Assembly: GCF_001424265.1 (NCBI RefSeq)
Contig: NZ_LMOV01000027.1
Coordinates: 141,617 to 205,616, forward strand
Source: Acidovorax sp. Leaf160
GTDB lineage: Bacteria; Pseudomonadota; Gammaproteobacteria; Burkholderiales; Burkholderiaceae_C
Direction of reading: 5' to 3'
DNA: 64,000 nt
In this document: in pieces, positions 1 through 6,926 of the stretch
Layout: each line of letters opens with the position of its first letter
Position numbering within the stretch: position 1 is the stretch's first letter
Notes under the pieces: generated by a model
Told to the model about the DNA's origin: nothing
The model's input: the letters and a program-made list of their open reading frames with translations, nothing else
The model's database searches: none
Program-made: the position numbers and the translations under genes

Positions 1-419
1 CCTTCATGGGGGCCATTCCAGTAGTGCATGCGGTTGGCGTGCACCTTGATCATCACGACCCCGGGCGTGTCCACGCCCTGCTCGAACCACTGGTCCAGAT
101 CTTTCGTCCAGTGTTCGGCGAACTGCGCCTTGTCCCGGATCAACTCGGCATGCCCTTCGATGGCGATGAACAGTCCCGGGCCGCCCGAGCGATCTGCCGT
201 GCCGGAGAAAGTCAGCCCCACCTTCGCATCGCGTTCGATGTCGCCCACGGTGCGTGCGTCCTCGAAGGTGAAGAAATAGCTGTCGCCCCGGTACTCGACC
301 TCGCCGTTGTTGCTCATGGGGCGGCTAGCGATCTCTCCGCCTTCGGTGCGGGTCGAAAGCATTCCGAAATCGATGCGGCGCATTGCGTCGGACAGGGTTT
401 GCAAGCTCATCTCAGCCAT
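1..419 (-). CDS. Pyridoxamine 5'-phosphate oxidase-fold stress protein (partial)
   Basis: The reading frame runs off the left edge, so only the first 139 codons are present. It begins MAEMSLQTLSDAMRRIDFGM and carries TEGGEIASRPMS, YFFTFEDARTVGDIERD and GLFIAIEGHAELI, the split-barrel pattern of general stress protein 26-like members of the PNPOx superfamily, which bind FMN or F420. The start at 419 is supported by a GGAGA ribosome site on the minus strand. It is divergent from the LprI-like gene. The substrate is unknown; a cytoplasmic flavin-binding stress role is inferred from the family. Confidence 0.85.
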   Translation of the reverse strand, partial: MAEMSLQTLSDAMRRIDFGMLSTRTEGGEIASRPMSNNGEVEYRGDSYFFTFEDARTVGDIERDAKVGLTFSGTADRSGGPGLFIAIEGHAELIRDKAQFAEHWTKDLDQWFEQGVDTPGVVMIKVHANRMHYWNGPHE

Positions 420-570
420 GGGGTTCTCCGAAGACGTTGGAACAAGACCGCCCATTAGCCGGGGGTTCGGGCTGGCACGCTGTAGTCCCGCAGCGCCAAA
501 CCGGCGCAGCCGATTTCGCCCGTTCGCCTGACCGGCGCCGTGGCGCAGTGGAGGCGCACCGCAAAGGACC

Positions 571-668
571 CGCCGATGCCTGACACGCCGATGCCTGACA
601 CCGTTCGCCAGGCCGTCGCCGTAGCATGGGCGGTCACCTCCCAGCGACCTCCCAGCGACCTCCCAGCG
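571..668. repeat. Two adjacent tandem repeats (15 bp x2 and 11 bp x3)
   Basis: The unit CGCCGATGCCTGACA occurs twice head to tail at 571-585 and 586-600. The unit ACCTCCCAGCG occurs three times without error at 636-668, ending 22 bp before the LprI-like start codon. The 11-bp period is close to one helical turn, so the array could be slippage-prone or bind a protein. The rest of the 420-690 gap shows nothing I recognise. Confidence 0.8.
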
Positions 669-690
669 ACCCTTTTCACCAGCGGATCAG

Positions 691-1401
691 ATGAAAAAAG
701 TACTTGCCACCGGCATGGCGCTCGCCACCCTCGGCCTCGGCCTCCCTCTCTCCGCCGCAGCGCATACCGCGGGCGCCTTCATGAAGAATCCAGCCTTCAG
801 CGGCGCGCCTCCGCAGCAGTGCGTCTCGACCGTGGAGATGCAGCACTGCGCGGCCCACGAACTGCGCGTTGCCGATGCCGAGATGAGCCAGCGCTATGCC
901 GAAGTCCGCGCCAGCCTGGGCGCAGCGGCGCAAAAGAAGCTGTTGACGGAACAACGGGGCTGGTTGAAGTCGCGGGACCGCGACTGCCTTGCCCAGGGGC
1001 GCGATGGCGGGTCGATGGCATCGATCGCCGTCGCCCGCTGCTGGGTGGAAGTGACGAAGGAGCGCGCCGCGTCGCTGGAAGCCAGGCTTGCGCCAAAAGC
1101 CACGGCGGAGGGGCCGTGGCCCGCCGCCGCCTTCCTCGGCCGCTGGCGCGGCGGCGAGGGCACGGTGATGAAGATCTCCCGCAAGGGCGAAGGGTTCTCC
1201 ATCGAGAACCAGTGGGGGCTGGACGCGGGGATGCGCGGCACGTTCGCTGGCACCCTCACGGCGGCCGGACTTCGCTTCGAGCGCGGCGGCGTCGTGGAGA
1301 CGGCCCGCCCGGGCCCGGGCGATTCCGTGAACCGCAGTGCCTTGCGAGGCAAGAGGGATTGCCTCGTGGTCTCCCAGGATGAAGGTTACTGCCGGTACTG
1401 A
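691..1401 (+). CDS. LprI-like periplasmic protein (DUF1311 N-terminal domain)
   Basis: A signal peptide covers about residues 1-24 (KKVLATGMALATLGLG...SAAA). Residues 44-120 show the LprI/DUF1311 pattern: paired cysteines C44, C53, C99 and C117, the phrase CAAHELRVADAEMSQRY, and a later RGWLKSRDRDC. Known members of the family include a mycobacterial lysozyme inhibitor lipoprotein; here there is no lipobox, so the protein is probably soluble in the periplasm. The C-terminal half (about 125-236) looks like a separate beta-rich domain that I do not recognise, and it ends in two more cysteines. Tandem repeats lie just upstream. Confidence 0.75.
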   Translation: MKKVLATGMALATLGLGLPLSAAAHTAGAFMKNPAFSGAPPQQCVSTVEMQHCAAHELRVADAEMSQRYAEVRASLGAAAQKKLLTEQRGWLKSRDRDCLAQGRDGGSMASIAVARCWVEVTKERAASLEARLAPKATAEGPWPAAAFLGRWRGGEGTVMKISRKGEGFSIENQWGLDAGMRGTFAGTLTAAGLRFERGGVVETARPGPGDSVNRSALRGKRDCLVVSQDEGYCRY

Positions 1402-1413
1402 GCTGCAGACCGC

Positions 1414-2406
1414 TCAATCCAGCTGCAGTCCCGCCTCCTTCGCTGCCTTGGGCAGCACCGCCAGCTCGCGCTGCAGGACCGCCGCAAATGCCTCGGGGGT
1501 GTTGTCGGAGGCCGGGGCCACGCCGCCGAGGTCCAGCAGGCGCTGGCGGAACGCGGGCTCCGCGGTGATCTTGGCGATCTTTTCCCCCAGCAGCTTGACG
1601 ATGGGCGCGGGTGTCTTGGCAGGTGCCACCACGCCGAACCAGACGTCGAAGTCGACTCCGCCGGGCACGCCCTGCTCCGTCAGGGTGGGGATGTCCGGCC
1701 ACAGTTCCGAGCGGCCCTGCCGCAGCTGACCGAGCGCCCGGAGCTTGCCCGACTGGATGAAGCTGCGCACATCGCCCGTGCCCAGCAGGCCCCAGGCCAC
1801 CTCGTTGGCCATCAACGACTGCACCAGCGGCGCGCCGCCCTTGTAGGGCACATGCGTGAAATGGCCGCTGGCGTGGCTGTTGACCGCTTCCGAGGCCAGA
1901 TGCGACAGGCCGCCGGCCCCTGCGGAGCCATACGCCATGCCGCCCTTGCCCGCCTTCCTGCCGGCCTCCAGCAGTTCCTTCACGTTCCTGTAGGGCGACT
2001 TTTCCGGCACGACCAGAATCAGCGGAGCCAGGGAGACGCGGGCCACCGGCACGAAGTCCGCCGCGGCGAAGCCCGGCTTCTTGTAGATCTCGGGGTTGAT
2101 CGACAGCATGCCCGTGAGCGTGATGGCCAGCGAGTAGCCGTCGGGGGCGCTCAGCGCGACTTGGCTCATGGCGATGTTGCCGCCCGCGCCGGGGCGGTTC
2201 TCCACGATGATCGGCTGCCCCAGCTCTTCCTGGAGCCGTGGCTGCAGAGTCCGCGCAGCCACGTCCGTGGCGCCTCCGGCGGGGTAGGGCACGACCAGGC
2301 GGATGGGCTTGCTCGGGTAGTTGCCCTGGGCCAGCCCGGCCGAGGTGAGTCCGAGCGAGAAGGCGGCTGCGAGGGCGAGGCGGCCGAGAAGATGAATGCT
2401 GCGCAC
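1414..2406 (-). CDS. Bug/TctC-family tripartite tricarboxylate receptor
   Basis: The 330-residue protein has an N-terminal signal peptide ending near SAGLAQ and the typical Bug opening YPSKPIRLVVPYPAGGATD, followed by ENRPGAGGNIA and a late GVVAPAKTPAPIV. Bug proteins bind carboxylates in the periplasm for TctAB carriers. No tctAB genes lie nearby, as is common for the greatly expanded Bug set of Comamonadaceae and Bordetella. It is the last gene of a four-gene minus-strand unit with the hydro-lyase and lyase, which suggests that it captures the acid this operon degrades. An AGGAG sequence precedes the start. Confidence 0.92.
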   Translation of the reverse strand: MRSIHLLGRLALAAAFSLGLTSAGLAQGNYPSKPIRLVVPYPAGGATDVAARTLQPRLQEELGQPIIVENRPGAGGNIAMSQVALSAPDGYSLAITLTGMLSINPEIYKKPGFAAADFVPVARVSLAPLILVVPEKSPYRNVKELLEAGRKAGKGGMAYGSAGAGGLSHLASEAVNSHASGHFTHVPYKGGAPLVQSLMANEVAWGLLGTGDVRSFIQSGKLRALGQLRQGRSELWPDIPTLTEQGVPGGVDFDVWFGVVAPAKTPAPIVKLLGEKIAKITAEPAFRQRLLDLGGVAPASDNTPEAFAAVLQRELAVLPKAAKEAGLQLD

Positions 2407-2478
2407 GATGCTTGTCTCCTGGTTTTCTGACGTGGGGAAGGTCGGGGGGGGGCGGCCGGGCGCCGCCCGGCTGGCGTC

Positions 2479-3360
2479 TCAATGCGGCGCGGCGTTTTCG
2501 TACTGCGCCTGGCGTTCCTCCAGCGCATGCCAGCCGATCAGCGCCTTGAAATCGGCCATGGTGGTTTGGGGAAACGGCAGGTCCGCGTAGTCACCCGACC
2601 GGCGGCGCGCCAGTTCGGCCAGGTTGGCCTGCACCCCATGCACGATGGTCAGCAGGCTGGCGATCGGATAGGACGCAAAGGCCGCCACGCTTTCGATCTG
2701 CGCGCGCGTGAGGCTGGTCATCCACGTGCCGGCCATCAACTGCAGCGAGAGGCGCCGCCCGCACACTGCGTGCAGTTCGACCAGCTGCTCGTAGCGTTGG
2801 AAGGTGCGCGAGATGGGCTGGATCAGGTCGGCGCCGGCTTCCGCATAGCGGGCGGCGCGGTCCAGCGCCTCGCCAGGGTCCATCGCGTCGGTGCGGGCCA
2901 CGATCAGCAGGTTGGGGTCCTGGCGCGCGTCGAGTGCCGCCTTGATGCGCGCCAGAGCGTCGTTCACCGACACCAGGGTCGATGTGGTCGTCGCCGCGGG
3001 GCAGCGCTTCGGGCTGATCTGGTCTTCGATCTGCAACGCGGCCGCACCGGCCTTTTCGAACTCGCGGACGGTGCGGCCCATGTTGAGCACGCTGCCGTAG
3101 CCGGTGTCCGCGTCCACGAAGATGGGCTTGCGCACCACGTTCGCCATCCGGTGGACCGTGGCCACGTTCTCGCTCATGGTGTAGAGCTCCATGTCGGGCT
3201 GCCCGAGCAGCGCCGCGGAAATTCCGAAGCCGGTGCTGAAGATGCCGTCGAAGTCGGACTGGTCGACCAGCAAGGCCGACAGCGCGTCCTGCGCGCCGCC
3301 AAACCACAGGGTCGAGCCGCTTTCAATGCGTTGCCGCAGCGAGTGACGAGAAAGGTTCAT
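2479..3360 (-). CDS. Isocitrate lyase/PEP mutase superfamily C-C lyase
   Basis: I start the gene at MNLSRHSLRQ because GGAG lies 8 nt upstream; an in-frame ATG eight codons earlier has no such support. The 293-residue protein keeps the metal site VDADTGYG (D83, D85) and IEDQ (about 111-114), and the mobile-loop cysteine C120. The usual loop KRCGH is changed to KRCPAA. The superfamily cleaves 2-hydroxy di- or tricarboxylates to pyruvate, glyoxylate or oxaloacetate. Beside an aconitase-type hydratase it most resembles a methylisocitrate-lyase or 2,3-dimethylmalate-lyase step, but the altered loop leaves the substrate open. Confidence 0.85.
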   Translation of the reverse strand: MNLSRHSLRQRIESGSTLWFGGAQDALSALLVDQSDFDGIFSTGFGISAALLGQPDMELYTMSENVATVHRMANVVRKPIFVDADTGYGSVLNMGRTVREFEKAGAAALQIEDQISPKRCPAATTTSTLVSVNDALARIKAALDARQDPNLLIVARTDAMDPGEALDRAARYAEAGADLIQPISRTFQRYEQLVELHAVCGRRLSLQLMAGTWMTSLTRAQIESVAAFASYPIASLLTIVHGVQANLAELARRRSGDYADLPFPQTTMADFKALIGWHALEERQAQYENAAPH

Positions 3361-3426
3361 GTGGGTACTCCAGAAATCGGGCACCCCCGTGGTGCCGCTT
3401 GATCACGCGCGTCCATCCCCGAGGCG

Positions 3427-3966
3427 TCATGCCGGCTCGGGCGGTGTGGCCCGCCGGGCCGGGCGCATGCGCTCCTTGAGATACGGAATCAGGCCGCCTG
3501 CCTCGAGCATGCCCCGCTCGGAAGCGGAGAAGGGCTGCAGCGCCAGCGTCTGGCCGGTGCGCAGGTTCTGCACCTCGCCTGCGGTCCAGTCCACCGTGAG
3601 CTCGTCTCCGCGGGCGGCGGCGGCACGGATGCCGGGGCAGGTGACGAGCGGAAAGCCCATGCTCATCTCGCCCCGGAAGAACCCCGGCGAGAAGGACTCG
3701 GCGATCACCGCCGAGATGCCCAGGCGCCGCATGGCCCGCATGGCGGGGTAGTGCGGATGCCCGTAGCCGAAGTTCTCGCCGCCCACGAGCAGGTCGCCCC
3801 GCGCCACGGTGGCGGCAAACCCGGCGGTGTAGTCGGCCATCGCCAGCGCGGCCAGCTCGGACACGTCGGTGATCTTGATGTTGCGCACACCGACGATCAG
3901 GTCGATGTCGTAATCGTCTTCCTCGAAGACCCAGGCCACGCGGCCTCGCAGGTTGTGCAGGCTCAT
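3427..3966 (-). CDS. Aconitase-type hydro-lyase small subunit (LeuD-like)
   Basis: The 179-residue protein matches the swivel domain of two-subunit hydro-lyases (3-isopropylmalate dehydratase, homoaconitase, dimethylmaleate hydratase). The loop GGENFGYGHPHYPAMRA sits where LeuD has the GSSRE substrate-binding motif, so the arginine normally gripping the substrate carboxylate is replaced. SFSPGFFRGEMSMGFPLVTCPG matches the later conserved block. The start overlaps the stop of the large-subunit gene by 4 nt (ATGA), implying coupled translation. It is likely the partner of that subunit for a hydration/dehydration reaction on an unsaturated dicarboxylate; it is not leucine-specific LeuD. Confidence 0.85.
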   Translation of the reverse strand: MSLHNLRGRVAWVFEEDDYDIDLIVGVRNIKITDVSELAALAMADYTAGFAATVARGDLLVGGENFGYGHPHYPAMRAMRRLGISAVIAESFSPGFFRGEMSMGFPLVTCPGIRAAAARGDELTVDWTAGEVQNLRTGQTLALQPFSASERGMLEAGGLIPYLKERMRPARRATPPEPA

Positions 3967-5240
3967 GCCGCAGCTCCCGCGGCGTGGGCCGTGCCGGCGA
4001 GGTACGGCCGGGGGTCCGCGATGCGCCCCTCCAGTGCGGAGGCGGCGACCACCGCCGCATTGCAGATGTAGATTTCCGAATCCACGCTGCCCATGCGGCC
4101 TGGGGTGTTCAGCGTGCCCGTGGAGACGGCGCGCTGTCCGGCACTCATGGTGGCGATGCGCCCGAAGCAGTAGTCGCAGCTGGGCGAGCTGATGAAGGCG
4201 CCCGCTTCCACCAGGGTCTCGATCAGGCCCTCCCGCGCGGCGGCCGCCATGATGGCTCTGGAGGTGGGCACGACGTGCAGCTGAAAGCCCGGCTGGATCT
4301 GCCTGCCACGCAGCACCTGCGCCGCGATGCGCAGGTCCTCGAGCCGGCCGCTGGCGCAGGAACCCAGGTAGCCGGTGTGCACCTGCACGCCGGTGTAGTC
4401 CGCGAGATTGCGCGTGTTGGCCGGGCTGGGCGGCACCACGACGATCGGCTCGAGACCGGAGACGTCGATGGTCACGACGCGTTCATACACGGCGTCGGGG
4501 TCGGGATAGACCGGCTCCATCGCGATCTTCGAGCGCCCCTGCACGTACTCCAGCGTCTTTGCATCCGGCGCAATCAACATGGTGTTCGCGCCCAGGAACA
4601 TGGCCTGGCCGCAGATCACCTGCCTGCCCTCGATGCTCATGGCGTCGATGACCGGGCCGCTCAGTTCCACCACCTTGAACCGGCAGGAGGCCGGCCCCAT
4701 GACGCGCACCATGTGGTGGAACACGTCCCTGGCCATCACGCCGGGTTGCAGGGTGCCGGTCAGTTCCACCTTGATGGTGGCCGGCACGGTCAGCGTGAGG
4801 TGCTCCGTGGCGAATGCCTCCACCACGCCTTTCCGGGCGCCGAAGGCATAGGTGCCGAACGCACCCAGCTGGCTGACGTGGCCATCGAAATGCACGGCGA
4901 AGGCGCCCGGCGTCGCGTAGCCCAGTTCCGCTGCCACCTGGTGGCCGATGCCTTCGCGCTCATGCACCGGCACGCCCTGTTCCTTGCCCCATGCGCGGGT
5001 GATCTGGTGCAGCTCTTCCTCCTTGGGCGCGGTGGCCGGCACCATGTGGTCGATGAAGAGCACGAAGCGTTCGGGGCTGGAGACTTTCTCCACGCCGAAG
5101 TCTTCCCGTGTTTCCTTGAAGAACACGTCGGTGTAGCCCGGAAAGTCGTACGTGATCACGAAGTCCGGGCGGGCCGTGATCTCCTGGCCCGGCACCACCT
5201 GGGCCTGGCCGCAGGCGCGGGCAAGGATTTTTTCGGTCAT
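3963..5240 (-). CDS. Aconitase-type hydro-lyase large subunit (LeuC-like)
   Basis: This is a [4Fe-4S] dehydratase large subunit. The motifs GSCASGRLEDL and SPSCDYCFGRI supply the three cluster cysteines, and SSPERFVLFIDHMVPA is the early conserved DH block. I use the MTEKILARACG start; an ATG six codons earlier (5258) directly abuts a GGAG and is also possible. It is the first gene of the operon and divergent from iclR, with palindromes between them. Known relatives with a LeuC/LeuD split include isopropylmalate isomerase and dimethylmaleate hydratase. The neighbouring PEP-mutase-type lyase argues for a hydrate-then-cleave catabolic route and against leucine synthesis. Confidence 0.87.
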   Translation of the reverse strand: MTEKILARACGQAQVVPGQEITARPDFVITYDFPGYTDVFFKETREDFGVEKVSSPERFVLFIDHMVPATAPKEEELHQITRAWGKEQGVPVHEREGIGHQVAAELGYATPGAFAVHFDGHVSQLGAFGTYAFGARKGVVEAFATEHLTLTVPATIKVELTGTLQPGVMARDVFHHMVRVMGPASCRFKVVELSGPVIDAMSIEGRQVICGQAMFLGANTMLIAPDAKTLEYVQGRSKIAMEPVYPDPDAVYERVVTIDVSGLEPIVVVPPSPANTRNLADYTGVQVHTGYLGSCASGRLEDLRIAAQVLRGRQIQPGFQLHVVPTSRAIMAAAAREGLIETLVEAGAFISSPSCDYCFGRIATMSAGQRAVSTGTLNTPGRMGSVDSEIYICNAAVVAASALEGRIADPRPYLAGTAHAAGAAA

Positions 5241-5271
5241 CGTCTGGGGCAAGTGCATCTCCTGCTGGCAT

Positions 5272-5282
5272 CCACAATGTGG
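5272..5282. promoter_or_regulatory. Palindromic operator 1, IclR/hydro-lyase divergent region
   Basis: CCACAATGTGG is a perfect 5-1-5 palindrome. Read on the minus strand its flank gives ATTGCCACATTGTGG, almost identical to operator 2 read on the plus strand. It lies about 30 bp upstream of the hydro-lyase start codon. IclR-family regulators commonly bind short palindromes in divergent promoters, so assignment to the adjacent regulator is an inference. Confidence 0.7.
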
Positions 5283-5357
5283 CAATGAGTTCTGCGTCTA
5301 AAGTGTCATTACATGGCCGATGCGAGTTGGCCTTTTCAGGTAGAACCCCAGTTATTG

Positions 5358-5368
5358 CCACACTGTGG
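5358..5368. promoter_or_regulatory. Palindromic operator 2, overlapping the iclR ribosome site
   Basis: CCACACTGTGG is a second perfect palindrome, embedded in ATTGCCACACTGTGG. It ends 9 bp before the chosen IclR start and overlaps its weak GGAA ribosome site, consistent with autorepression. Its centre is 86 bp from operator 1, close to eight helical turns, which would permit looping or tetramer bridging. Confidence 0.7.
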
Positions 5369-5377
5369 AAACAAAAT

Positions 5378-6229
5378 ATGCCCCAGCCACCCATCCCCCC
5401 AGACAAGGCTCCTGCCGAGCGAAGCGCGCGAACCGGAACGCAGAGCATCGAGCGGGTGGTCGGCATGCTGCGCGTGGTCGCGTCCCGCGGGCGGGGCGGC
5501 ATGCGCATCGCGGACGTCGTGAACGCCAGTGGCTTGCCGATGTCCACCTGCTTTCGCATGCTGCAGAGACTCGAGGCCGAGGGCCTGGTGGTCCGCGATG
5601 CGATGACCCGCAAATACCACCTGGGCCCGCTGCTGCATGAGCTGGGCCTGCTGGCGCAGCCCCGCTACCAGCTGGCCGAACTGTGCGAGCAGGCCATGCA
5701 GGCGATTGCCGACGAGACGCAGGACACCGTCTACCTCAGCGAGCGAAGAGGGGTGGAGTCGATCTGCACCCACCGGGTTCTGGGCGACTACCCCATCAAG
5801 GCGCTGACGCTGGACGTGGGAATCCGCCGCCCCATGGGGGTGGGCGCCGGCGGCCTCGCGATATTGAGCGGTCTGCCTGACACCGAGGTCGAGCAGGTCA
5901 TCGAGGCCAACGGGGCCCGCTACTCCAAGTTCGGCGCCTTCCAGCCCGGGTTCCTGGAGCAGGCGGTGGCCGAAACGCGGAACCAGGGCTATGCGTTCCT
6001 CGACAGTGCGGCGACGCCCGGGACCGCTGCCGTAGGGGTGGCCTTCCCTTCCGGCAGCCCGATGGCCGCCCTGAGCGTGGCAGCGATATCCAGTCGCCTG
6101 GGGCCGGAGCGGCGCGCCCAGGTGGCGAAGATCATTGCCAGACAGGTCCGGGCGGTCTGCGCGCTCCTGCCATCGGCGGCCGCAGGCGAACAGGTGTCGG
6201 CTGCCAGGAATCGAGCCCCCGGCAGGTAG
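5378..6229 (+). CDS. IclR-family transcriptional regulator
   Basis: A winged helix-turn-helix (about residues 20-85: TQSIERVVGMLRVVAS, IADVVNASGLPMSTCFRML) is followed by an IclR effector domain with ICTHRVLGDYPIKAL, MGVGAGGLAILSGL and GVAFPSGSPMAALSV. I chose the MPQPPIPPD start at 5378; longer frames would run through operator 2. The gene is divergent from the hydro-lyase operon. IclR proteins bind small organic acids, so it probably senses the substrate or an intermediate of that operon and controls both promoters through the two CCACANTGTGG sites. Confidence 0.9.
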   Translation: MPQPPIPPDKAPAERSARTGTQSIERVVGMLRVVASRGRGGMRIADVVNASGLPMSTCFRMLQRLEAEGLVVRDAMTRKYHLGPLLHELGLLAQPRYQLAELCEQAMQAIADETQDTVYLSERRGVESICTHRVLGDYPIKALTLDVGIRRPMGVGAGGLAILSGLPDTEVEQVIEANGARYSKFGAFQPGFLEQAVAETRNQGYAFLDSAATPGTAAVGVAFPSGSPMAALSVAAISSRLGPERRAQVAKIIARQVRAVCALLPSAAAGEQVSAARNRAPGR

Positions 6230-6419
6230 CGCTGCATTTGCCGCTGGCGGTCTGATGTCCAGGCCCGGTCCACTGGCGGCCCACGGCGGCGCTGGTGTGG
6301 AAAGCGGCTTTTCCTGACACGCGGGCATGCGTCTTCGGACACTGCGGCGCCTATGATTGCCAATGCAACCAATTGTTAGCCGTCGCAGATCGGAACGCTC
6401 CGCCACGCCCCACCCACCC

Positions 6420-6446
6420 AAAGCCTCGCAGGGGGCATGAGGCTTT
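6420..6446 (+). promoter_or_regulatory. Hairpin covering the pseudopilin ribosome site
   Basis: AAAGCCTC (6420-6427) pairs with GAGGCTTT (6439-6446) across an 11-nt loop. The 3' arm contains GAGG, the only Shine-Dalgarno-like sequence 7 nt before the ATG at 6450. Folding would therefore hide the start site. It could alternatively be a weak terminator, since four T residues follow the stem. Confidence 0.5.
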
Positions 6447-6449
6447 TGC

Positions 6450-6923
6450 ATGCCACGGATCATGATCCGCCATAGACGCGCTCTGCGTGCCCTGGGCGTG
6501 ACCCTGCTGGAACTGATGATCGCAGTCACGGTCGTCGGCTTGCTGATGGGGGTCGCCGTGCCCAGCTATCACGCCTACCTCGATCGCACGAAGATCGCCG
6601 TCGCGAAGAAGGACATCCTGGAGATCAGCTACAAGCTGGAGCGGGCGCTCTACTCGACCAATGCCTATCCGCGGACCTTGGCGGAACTGCCCGAAACGCG
6701 GCTGGACCCCTGGGGGAACCCATACCAGTATCTGTCCATGGAAGGCGCCAAGGTGGGCGACAAGCGCAAGGACAAGTCGCTGCACCCGCTCAACAGCGAC
6801 TACGACCTCTACAGCATGGGCCCCGACGGCCGAAGCCAGACGCCGTTGACCGCCAGGGCGAGCCGTGACGACATCATCCGTGCCAACAACGGCGGCTTCA
6901 TCGGCGTGGCTGAGGACTATTGA
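6450..6923 (+). CDS. Type II secretion/type IV pilus pseudopilin (GspG-like)
   Basis: The 157-residue protein has a short basic leader and a prepilin peptidase site ALG|VTLLELMIAV (Gly at -1, Glu at +5) followed by a hydrophobic helix. The C-terminal DPWGNPYQYLS and NSDYDLYSMGPDG are the GspG-type calcium-binding strand pattern. No other pilus or secretion genes are nearby, so it is an orphan relying on a prepilin peptidase elsewhere. Its stop is 3 nt from the start of the GGDEF-EAL gene, so the pair is co-transcribed. A hairpin masks its ribosome site. It might act as a minor pilin or a sensory input for the cyclic-di-GMP protein. Confidence 0.85.
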   Translation: MPRIMIRHRRALRALGVTLLELMIAVTVVGLLMGVAVPSYHAYLDRTKIAVAKKDILEISYKLERALYSTNAYPRTLAELPETRLDPWGNPYQYLSMEGAKVGDKRKDKSLHPLNSDYDLYSMGPDGRSQTPLTARASRDDIIRANNGGFIGVAEDY

Positions 6924-6926
6924 CGC

